Assembly (NCBI GenBank): GCA_023701125.1
Contig: JAMPXO010000018.1
Span: forward strand, 1-57,854
Reading direction: 5' to 3'
Origin: Vicinamibacteria bacterium
GTDB taxonomy: Bacteria; Acidobacteriota; Vicinamibacteria; Fen-336
DNA length: 57,854 nt
The position numbers and the translations under genes were made by a program. Shown here one piece after another: positions 51,946-57,854 of the stretch. The first letter of the stretch is position 1; each line of letters opens with the position of its first letter. A model generated the notes under the pieces. The model saw nothing but the letters and a program-made list of their open reading frames with translations. It did no database searches and had not been told where the DNA came from.

Positions 51946-53445
51946 TCACGGAGCGAACGAGAACTCGGTGGCGATCACGCTGCGGTCGAGGCGGGGCCGG
52001 AAGCGCAGCTTGCGGTCGTGCGCGTAGAGATCGCTCTGGCGGTACAGCGGCGCGATCGGCCAGTCCTGGACCACGACCCGGGTCACCTCGCGCAGCATTT
52101 CGCCGCGGTGCGGGGCGTCCTCCTCCAACTGGGCCTGCTCGATCAGCTCGTCGACCCGCGGGTTCGAGTAGCCGCCACCGTTGACCGAGCCGAAGTTGGG
52201 GCTGGGGGTGTGGAACAGCGTGGCGTAGGAGCTGTCGAGCGAGCGACTGTCGTCGAGCCAGCCCAGCACGTAGAACGGGCTGCGACGGCTCTCGACGAGA
52301 TCGATCAGCTCCGCGTACGGCCGCGGCCGCGGCACGACCTGCAGGCCGGCGGCGTTGAGCTGGCCTGCCAGCGCGACGACGACGGCGTCGATCTCGAGGT
52401 ACTTGCCAGGCACGTAGTCGAGCTCCAGGCGAAGCCCCGGGCCTCGACCCGCGGCGGCGAGCAACGCGCGCGCCGTCGCTTCGTCGCGCGGCGGCGCCAG
52501 CAGGCTGCGGTCGTGGCCGATCTGGCCGTCGGCGGCGATCTGGACGGTCGGCTCGCCGAAGCCGCGCAACGGGCCCGCCACCAGCCCGGCCCGGTCGGCC
52601 GCCAGCGACACGGCGGCCCGCAGCCGCGGGTCGCGGAACGGGCTCGGAGACCGCACGTCCATGCCCAGGAAGATCACGCGCAGGCCGGGCCGGGCCGTGG
52701 TCGCGAAGCCCTCGTTCGCCAGCCGCACCATCTCGTCGGGCGGCACGTCCAGCGCCAGGTCGGCCTTGTGCTCGCGCAGCAGCCGCACGCGAAGGGCGCC
52801 GTCGCGGGCCGGCAGGAACTCGACGCGCGGTGGGCCGGTGCCGCCCTTGCGATGGCCAGGGATGGCCTGCAGGGCGACGTGGCCGTCCGGCTTCCACTCG
52901 ACGATCCGGTACGGTCCCGAGCCGACCGGGGCGCCGTCGGGCCCCGGCCCGCCGTCGATCATGAACTGGTCGAGCCGCTCGGGCAGCGACAGGAACGGCT
53001 CGCGGGTCCGGAACACGACGTCACGGGCGCCCTCGGCGCGGACCTCCGCGACGGGCTCGAGATGGGTGCGCCCCCACGACACCGACAGCCGGCGGTTGAT
53101 GGCGGCGACGGCCATCGCCGCGTCGAGCGCGCGGCCGTCGTGGAGGCGCAGGCCGGGCCGGAGGGTGAAGATCCAGGTCCGCTCGTCGGGGCAGTGCCAG
53201 CTCTCGGCGAGGCCTGGCCCCACGCTCAGGTCGTCGCGGATCTCGACCAGGGTCTCGAAGACGTTGCCGAGGATCGAGGTGGCGAACTCTTCGTGCGCCG
53301 GATGGTCGATGTCGCGGGCCATCAACCCCGCGGGGAGCGCGACGCGCAGGGCGCGCGCCGCGGGCGCAGCCGGCCCGGGCACCCGGGCGCAGTCCATCAC
53401 CAGCACCGACAACGCCAACGCCAACGCCAGCGGCCGGGGGGTCAC
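51946..53445 (-). CDS. Peptide/oligopeptide ABC solute-binding protein (SBP_bac_5)
   Basis: A 499-residue family 5 binding protein. After a signal peptide, the mature chain shows LPAGLMARDIDHP and the classical segments SILGNVFETLVEIRDDLSV, GPGLAESWHCPDERTWIFTL, and SGPYRIVEWKPDGHVAL. It should deliver peptides or similar ligands to an ABC importer, but no permease or ATPase is next to it. A Cys in VLVMDCARV may be a weak lipobox. GTG at 53445 is used; a longer TTG start upstream is possible. Confidence 0.85.
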   Translation of the reverse strand: MTPRPLALALALSVLVMDCARVPGPAAPAARALRVALPAGLMARDIDHPAHEEFATSILGNVFETLVEIRDDLSVGPGLAESWHCPDERTWIFTLRPGLRLHDGRALDAAMAVAAINRRLSVSWGRTHLEPVAEVRAEGARDVVFRTREPFLSLPERLDQFMIDGGPGPDGAPVGSGPYRIVEWKPDGHVALQAIPGHRKGGTGPPRVEFLPARDGALRVRLLREHKADLALDVPPDEMVRLANEGFATTARPGLRVIFLGMDVRSPSPFRDPRLRAAVSLAADRAGLVAGPLRGFGEPTVQIAADGQIGHDRSLLAPPRDEATARALLAAAGRGPGLRLELDYVPGKYLEIDAVVVALAGQLNAAGLQVVPRPRPYAELIDLVESRRSPFYVLGWLDDSRSLDSSYATLFHTPSPNFGSVNGGGYSNPRVDELIEQAQLEEDAPHRGEMLREVTRVVVQDWPIAPLYRQSDLYAHDRKLRFRPRLDRSVIATEFSFAP

Positions 53446-53490
53446 GATGCGAACCCTATTCCCGCCGGACTCCCAATTCAACCGAGCCTC

Positions 53491-53511
53491 GGGGGTTTGG
53501 GGGCGGAGGAG
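53491..53511 (-). repeat. Dispersed hairpin repeat, copy 5 (C-rich end only)
   Basis: Minus-strand piece equal to CTCCTCCGCCCCCAAACCCCC, the terminal segment of the full repeat. It starts immediately after the stop codon of the FmdB-like gene, so it forms the 3' end of that transcript. Confidence 0.75.
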
Positions 53512-53856
53512 TCAGTCCCCCAGCTTCTTCTTCAGGTTCAAGCTGGCGATCGCGCCGGGATCGTCCTTCGAGATCACCCGCGCCTCGTTGCCGGTCGCGG
53601 TGACGTTCTCGTAGTTGCCGTCGCTGCGCCGCACGAGCTTGGTGAAGCCCTGGCTCTTGAGTTGCGAGTCGCCGCGCGGGAAGCCCAGCGCCGGCGGGTG
53701 GATGATGCGCTCGACCGCGGCCTCCGGCGGCGTGGCGTCCGGCTCCAGGCCCGCGCGCTGGGCGACCTCGCGCCAGGTGTGGAGCTTCTCTTCGAGCCCG
53801 TGGCGGACTTCGACCACGCGCCCGTTGGCCTCACAGTAGTAGTCGTACCGTGGCAT
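53512..53856 (-). CDS. FmdB-like protein lacking the zinc-ribbon cysteines
   Basis: A 114-residue protein whose N-terminus MPRYDYYCEANGRVVEVRHG aligns in feel with the FmdB regulatory-protein family (MPTYEYxCxxCG...). The second cysteine of the ribbon is replaced (CEANG), so a zinc knuckle is unlikely. Other conserved elements, such as FTKLV in the second half, remain. It may be a degenerate or structural homologue. The ATG has a -10-like GATAAT 6 nt upstream and no ribosome binding site. Confidence 0.6.
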   Translation of the reverse strand: MPRYDYYCEANGRVVEVRHGLEEKLHTWREVAQRAGLEPDATPPEAAVERIIHPPALGFPRGDSQLKSQGFTKLVRRSDGNYENVTATGNEARVISKDDPGAIASLNLKKKLGD

Positions 53857-53897
53857 GAGCTGATTATCGCGCCAGCCGCTCGATCAAGGGGCCCTGG

Positions 53898-53935
53898 AGG
53901 GCTTGAGGGCGGAGGAGCCGCCGTTGGCGACCTGG
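53898..53935 (-). repeat. Dispersed hairpin repeat, copy 6 (partial)
   Basis: Minus-strand partial copy: GAGGGCTTGAGGGCGGAGGA then CCGCCGTTGGCGAC, matching the C-rich end and its flank with several changes. It lies about 40 nt upstream of the FmdB-like gene, between it and the next small ORF. Confidence 0.6.
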
Positions 53936-54005
53936 CACCGCTCGTGAATTCTTGTGAGGGCGGTCACGGGGCGGCCGAACCTTCTGTAGGCTGCGAGCGT
54001 CTACA

Positions 54006-54212
54006 GTGCGGAACAAGGAAAAGCACGACCCCATGGGCGCCCTCCCCCACAACTCTCCGACTCGAACGGCCGACCCGGCACGCCCGGCGGCCCCGCAAAC
54101 CACGGCCGCCGTGACGCTGGCCTGGATCCGGGCGCTGGCCTCCGACTGGACCGAGCGTCGGGAGAACGAAGAAGAGGACGAGCGGCCGGACTCCCGGGGC
54201 CCGCGCCGGTAG
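54006..54212 (+). CDS. Possible small hypothetical protein
   Basis: A 68-codon frame starting GTG and rich in Pro, Ala, Glu and Arg. Its C-terminus ENEEEDERPDSRGPRR is unusually charged. There is AAGGAAAAG beyond the start rather than before it. No family. It lies directly before the NadM-like gene and could be non-coding. Confidence 0.25.
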   Translation: MRNKEKHDPMGALPHNSPTRTADPARPAAPQTTAAVTLAWIRALASDWTERRENEEEDERPDSRGPRR

Positions 54213-54221
54213 CATCCCGGG

Positions 54222-54797
54222 GTGGACTCCCCGCCCTGCCTCGCGCGGATCGGCCTCGTCGCCCGCTTCAAGCCGGTCCACCTCGGCCACCTGGCCGTGC
54301 TCGAGGGCGCCCTCGCCCGCGGCGAGCGCCTGCGGGTGGGCCTCGGCAGCGCCAACCGCCACGACCTCGACAACCCGTGGAGCGCCGCGGAGTCGGCCGC
54401 GATGATCCGCTGCGCGCTCGGCGCCCTTGCCGAGCGCGTCGATTTCGTCGAGATCGAGGACCTCGGCGACGGCCCGCGCTGGGCGGCCCTCGTCGAAGAC
54501 CGGCTGGGACCGCTCGACCTGTTCGTCACCGCCAACGCCTACGTGCGCCAGTTGCTGGAGCGACGCTACCCGTTGGCGCCAATGGTGGGTCTGGTGCCGC
54601 CGGAGCGCCGGGTGCGAGTGGCGGGCCGCGACGTGCGCGCGGCGATGGCGCGGGGCGGGGACTGGCGGGCGCTGGTGCCGCCGGTGGTCGCGGCGTACCT
54701 CGAGCAGCACGGCCTCGTCGCGCGCTTCCGCCGCGAGTTCGGCCTGGCGGTCCTCGCCCGCGAGGCCCCGCTGCCACCGGGGGGCGCTCAGGCGTAG
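54222..54797 (+). CDS. NadM-like nucleotidyltransferase
   Basis: A 191-residue protein of the HxGH nucleotidyltransferase superfamily. The signature ARFKPVHLGHLAVLEGAL (HLGH at about residues 20-23) binds the triphosphate, and NPWSAAESAAMI and GRDVRAAMARGG match the later conserved blocks of nicotinamide-nucleotide adenylyltransferase (NMN to NAD). The size fits NadM. The usual C-terminal ISGTxIR-type motif is altered, so substrate may differ. GTG start with TAGCAT 6 nt upstream, no ribosome binding site. Followed by a vWA gene. Confidence 0.75.
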   Translation: MDSPPCLARIGLVARFKPVHLGHLAVLEGALARGERLRVGLGSANRHDLDNPWSAAESAAMIRCALGALAERVDFVEIEDLGDGPRWAALVEDRLGPLDLFVTANAYVRQLLERRYPLAPMVGLVPPERRVRVAGRDVRAAMARGGDWRALVPPVVAAYLEQHGLVARFRREFGLAVLAREAPLPPGGAQA

Positions 54798-54838
54798 AGT
54801 TACGGCCCATCCATCCCTCGATCGACCGGAGGCGTGCG

Positions 54839-55870
54839 ATGTACTCGTGGGACGACGACACGTCGGGCTGGCTCGGCGCCGCTCGCTACTCGTACGGCGA
54901 CACCGGCAAGGAGGCCCGCGACGAGGCGTCGCGGCGGGCCGCGGCGCGCGGGCCGCGCACCTACGCGGCCAAGGCCGGCCCCAACGAGGGCATGGTCGAT
55001 CCCCGCAAGCGGGTCGAGACCACGTCGAAGAACCCGCTGGTGGTCGCCGTCGACGTGACGGGCTCGATGTCGCAGTGGCCGTTCGAGATCTTCGACCGCC
55101 TGCCGCTGCTCTACAACACGCTCGTCCAGTACCGCGACGACCTCGAGATCCTGTTCGCGGCGATCGGCGACGCGGGGGCCGACCGCTGGCCGCTGCAGGT
55201 CACGGACTTCGCCAAGGGCTACGACCTCGAGCAGCAACTGGGCGCGCTGTACGGCGAGGGCGGCGGCGGCGACGCGCCGGAGAGCTACGGCGTGTTCGCC
55301 TGGTGGATGCAGCACCACGTCAGCGTGCCCAACGCGGAGCGCCCGTTCCTGATCGTGTTCGGCGACGCGCCGATGCACGAGAAGGTGCCCGCGGTGGAGT
55401 TGCAGCGGCTGCTCGGCCGCCCCGCCCCGCAGCAGAAGGCGAAGGGCTTCACCGGCGCGCTGCTCGGCTGGAAGGAGCACCAGGGCGACATCGACGCGGT
55501 CGCCACGTGGCAACAGGTCGCCCAGACCTGGGACACCTGGTTCCTGCGCCGGCCCACCGGGCGCCCCGGCGACGAGGTGGACCGGCAGTGGAGCCGCGCG
55601 CTCGGCAAGGAGCGGGTGTTCCAGATCGACGACGAACAGCGCGCCGTCGACTACGCGATGGGCCTGGTCGCCCGCGCCTGGGGCCGGCTCGGCGACTTCG
55701 AGAAGAACATGCTGGCGCGCCAGGACGAGAAGAAGGTGAAGTCGGTGGCCGAGCGCATCCGCAAGGACGGGCCGCGGGTGCTGGTCTGCCCGAGTTGCTC
55801 GGCGCGGATCCCCGCCGAGGCCTTCGGCCGCTACGCCTGCTCGTATTGCGGCAACACGCTGGAGCTCTGA
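54839..55870 (+). CDS. vWA-domain protein with C-terminal zinc ribbon
   Basis: A 343-residue protein. A short N-terminal segment (MYSWDDDTSGWLGAARYSY) precedes a von Willebrand factor A fold with the metal-adhesion motif DVTGSMSQ (about residue 70), a variant of DxSxS. The C-terminus carries CPSCSARIP and CSYCGNTLEL, a zinc ribbon. No signal peptide, so it is cytoplasmic. vWA proteins of this sort often cooperate with AAA+ ATPases, but none adjoins. ATG at 54839 follows GGAGG. Function unknown. Confidence 0.75.
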   Translation: MYSWDDDTSGWLGAARYSYGDTGKEARDEASRRAAARGPRTYAAKAGPNEGMVDPRKRVETTSKNPLVVAVDVTGSMSQWPFEIFDRLPLLYNTLVQYRDDLEILFAAIGDAGADRWPLQVTDFAKGYDLEQQLGALYGEGGGGDAPESYGVFAWWMQHHVSVPNAERPFLIVFGDAPMHEKVPAVELQRLLGRPAPQQKAKGFTGALLGWKEHQGDIDAVATWQQVAQTWDTWFLRRPTGRPGDEVDRQWSRALGKERVFQIDDEQRAVDYAMGLVARAWGRLGDFEKNMLARQDEKKVKSVAERIRKDGPRVLVCPSCSARIPAEAFGRYACSYCGNTLEL

Positions 55871-55882
55871 GCGGCCGGCGGC

Positions 55883-57745
55883 ATGTGGCTCGTGGTCCTG
55901 GGGTTCCTGTCGGCGCCGGCCCCGGCGCCACCCGCCCCCCCGCGCGCGCTGATCGCCGAGGCGGAAGCGATCTCCGCCTCGGACCCCGAGCGGGCCGCGG
56001 CCCTGCTCGAGAAGGCAGCCATCGCTGCCGGCGCCGACGGCGCGCTCCGGTTGGAGGCGCTGAGTGCCCGTTGCTGGCTGCTGGCGGTGGTTTCGCCCAG
56101 CGAGGCGATCCGCACCGCCGAGGCGGCGATGGCCGAGGCCAGGCGCCTCCATCTCGAGCGCAGTATCGTCGATCTCCGGGTGTGCCGCGGCTACGCCCAC
56201 GAGCGCAGCGACCGCCTCGACGATGCGGCGCGGGACTACCAGTTCGGCGTGGAGGAGGGGGCCCGCCTCTCCGAGCCGAAGGCGACGGCGATGGCTCTGG
56301 TCCTGCGCGGGGAGCTGCGGCACGGGCGCGGCCTCTACGGCCCGGCTCTCGAGGATCTCGTCGCTGCCCACCGGCTCGAGGTCCAGCTCGGGCGCCGGCC
56401 CAAGCAGAGCTACGCCCTCAACGCGATCGCCAACGTGTACGCAGACCGCAACGTCGGCGACTACGCCCGGGCCCTCGAGTACTACCGGCAGTTGCTGGCG
56501 ACGCACCTCGCCGACGGCCGCGCCGCCGAGGCCGCCACGGCCCACTTCAACATCGGCTCGACGCTGGAAACGATCGGCGAGCTGGGCGCCGCACTCGACG
56601 CGTACAAGGCGTCGCGGAAGATCTCGGTCGAGTTGCACGCCTCTTCCGAGATCGCCTATGTCGACCGCTCGATCGGCATCCTGCTGACGCGGATGGGCCG
56701 CGCCGCGGCGGCTCTCGTTCCGCTGCGCAACGCGCTCGCGGCGTTCCGCGCCGCGGACGACCACGACATGGTGGCCGCAACCCGGCTCTCGCTGGGCGTC
56801 ACGTTCTCGCGCCTGGGCCGCCTGGACGCGGCGCTTGCCGAGCTGCGGGCGGCGCAGGCCCACTACGAGGCCCCGCCCAACGACCGCTTCCTCGACCGGA
56901 TCTACGAGGAGCTGGCCGTGGTCGAGGCCACCCAGGGCAACTGGCGCGCGGCGCACGAGGCGCAGGGCCGGCTGCTGGAGACGCGGCGACGTCTGGCCGA
57001 GAGCCTGCAGGCGGAGCACACGGCCCGCCTGCGGGTACAGTTCGACAGCGAGAAGAAGGAGCAGGAGAACCGCGCACTGCTGCAGGAGAGGGCACTGCGT
57101 GAGCAGGCGTTGCGCGACGCGGAGCGCATCTCCCGCTGGCAGCAGGTCTCGATCGGGCTCGGCGTCGCGGTGCTGGCCCTGCTCGCGCACGCGGTGCGCC
57201 GCCAGGCGCGCGAGACGGGCCGGATGCGCGACCTGGCGATGACCGACGCGCTCACCCGGCTGGCGAATCGCCGTCACTTCCTGGCCCTCGCCGAGCAGGC
57301 CTTCGACTCGGCGCGGAGATTGGGCGCGGCGTTCAGCGTGATCGTGTTCGACATCGATCACTTCAAGCGGGTCAACGACACGCTGGGGCACGAAGCGGGC
57401 GACAAGGTGCTGCAGCGGGTCGCTGCCGCCGGCAGGGCCGCCTTGCGGCCGCACGACCGCATGGGGCGGATCGGGGGCGAAGAGTTCGCCGTGCTGCTGC
57501 CGGTCACCCGTCTCGCAGAGGCCACGGCGATCGCCGAGCGGCTGCGCGGCACCGTCGCCGGGCACGAGTTCGACGACCTCGCACCGGGCACGCGGGTCAG
57601 CTCGAGCTTCGGCGTCGCCGAGTGGCGTCGCGAGGACTCGACGCTCGCCGCCCTCGTCCGGCGGGCCGACGCAGCCCTCTATCGGGCCAAGGCGGGCGGC
57701 CGCGACCGAGTCGAGGTCGAGGAGCCGGCGGGGCCTGGGGCATGA
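55883..57745 (+). CDS. TPR-containing diguanylate cyclase
   Basis: A 620-residue protein. Residues 1-25 are a signal-like hydrophobic stretch, followed by at least six tetratricopeptide repeats (about 30-370), a coiled coil rich in Glu, Gln and Arg (about 370-420), a single membrane helix (about 425-445), and a GGDEF domain. The active-site loop is GGEEF (531-535), and RPHD ends five residues before it, as in the inhibitory I-site. It should make cyclic di-GMP, controlled by proteins bound to the TPR part outside the membrane. Stop overlaps the next ATG by 4 nt. Confidence 0.9.
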   Translation: MWLVVLGFLSAPAPAPPAPPRALIAEAEAISASDPERAAALLEKAAIAAGADGALRLEALSARCWLLAVVSPSEAIRTAEAAMAEARRLHLERSIVDLRVCRGYAHERSDRLDDAARDYQFGVEEGARLSEPKATAMALVLRGELRHGRGLYGPALEDLVAAHRLEVQLGRRPKQSYALNAIANVYADRNVGDYARALEYYRQLLATHLADGRAAEAATAHFNIGSTLETIGELGAALDAYKASRKISVELHASSEIAYVDRSIGILLTRMGRAAAALVPLRNALAAFRAADDHDMVAATRLSLGVTFSRLGRLDAALAELRAAQAHYEAPPNDRFLDRIYEELAVVEATQGNWRAAHEAQGRLLETRRRLAESLQAEHTARLRVQFDSEKKEQENRALLQERALREQALRDAERISRWQQVSIGLGVAVLALLAHAVRRQARETGRMRDLAMTDALTRLANRRHFLALAEQAFDSARRLGAAFSVIVFDIDHFKRVNDTLGHEAGDKVLQRVAAAGRAALRPHDRMGRIGGEEFAVLLPVTRLAEATAIAERLRGTVAGHEFDDLAPGTRVSSSFGVAEWRREDSTLAALVRRADAALYRAKAGGRDRVEVEEPAGPGA

Positions 57746-57854
57746 GCCTCGTGCGCGCGATCCTGACCGTGCCACCGCACGCTGACTTCGTCGCGGAGCT
57801 CGCGGCCCATCCGCTGGTGGCCGGCCTGCGGCTCAACACCGTGATGCCGCTGGC
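57742..57854 (+). CDS. Truncated gene at window edge
   Basis: ATG at 57742 overlaps the diguanylate cyclase stop (ATGA) and continues for 37 codons to the window end. The visible part reads MSLVRAILTVPPHADFVAEL and later VAGLRLNTVMPL, a regular alpha/beta start. Too little is present to name a family. It is clearly co-translated with the upstream cyclase. Confidence 0.6.
   Translation, partial: MSLVRAILTVPPHADFVAELAAHPLVAGLRLNTVMPL

Overview
The window is about 58 kb of very GC-rich (roughly 70% by eye), densely packed bacterial DNA. I count 58 intact or window-edge protein genes, three low-confidence mini-ORFs and one decayed gene. There is no rRNA, tRNA or CRISPR array that I can see. The gene set suggests a Gram-negative, aerobic or facultative soil or sediment bacterium of an Acidobacteriota or Myxococcota type: c-type cytochromes, a quinol NO reductase under NorR/sigma-54, a Hanks-type Ser/Thr kinase, a DUF2378/V4R-like protein, a VKOR-DsbA fusion and many small zinc-ribbon proteins. 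That placement is inference; no phylogenetic marker settles it.

Layout. 1-5.4 kb: a VapBC toxin-antitoxin pair, a 2-hydroxyacid dehydrogenase and a cluster of zinc-ribbon and membrane proteins of unknown role, followed by a less GC-rich patch. 5.4-10 kb: cytochrome c', a diheme cytochrome c, PEP carboxylase and a DUF1801 protein. 10-13.6 kb: a TetR regulator and a DevCAB/MacAB-like exporter (permease, ATPase, membrane-fusion protein) behind a palindromic operator. 13.6-19.4 kb: a secreted collagen-like beta-helix protein, a frameshifted CIA30 pseudogene, TerB-like protein, carbamate kinase, DUF1330 protein, an exported nucleosidase and an M19 dipeptidase. 19.4-23.6 kb: a tightly overlapping minus-strand operon of corrinoid protein, UroD-type methyltransferase and hybrid histidine kinase, with a leader that can fold in two exclusive ways. 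23.6-30.4 kb: MgtE, a large secreted protein, an SDR, an M28 peptidase and phosphofructokinase.

30.4-39.5 kb: a zinc-ribbon protein, an integrase-arm-like fragment, MetK, a globin, a DUF2378 protein, VKOR-DsbA, IlvE, a secreted protein, Dps, a GAF protein and OsmC. A dispersed repeat family with a hairpin is scattered through this part, with further copies at 39, 49 and 53 kb. 39.5-44 kb: a CHASE-Ser/Thr kinase, an EamA transporter, a solitary Dam-type methylase and a chain of overlapping mini-ORFs. 44-48.8 kb: the divergent norR / ric-norB nitric-oxide defence locus with a good sigma-54 promoter. 48.8-57.8 kb: a Gcr-type 'recombinase' membrane protein, a DUF697-like protein, an orphan solute-binding protein, an FmdB-like protein, a NadM-like nucleotidyltransferase, a vWA protein and a TPR-GGDEF cyclase, ending in a truncated gene.

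How they work together. The clearest functional units are the NO module (NorR senses NO and drives Ric and NorB), the TetR-controlled exporter, the corrinoid/UroD/kinase operon and the nucleosidase-dipeptidase pair. Other haem proteins that can bind NO or O2 (cytochrome c', globin) lie elsewhere in the window. Several genes without a Shine-Dalgarno sequence have a -10-like hexamer only 4-9 nt before the start codon, which suggests leaderless transcripts. The parts most worth following up are the corrinoid-signalling operon and the hairpin repeat family.
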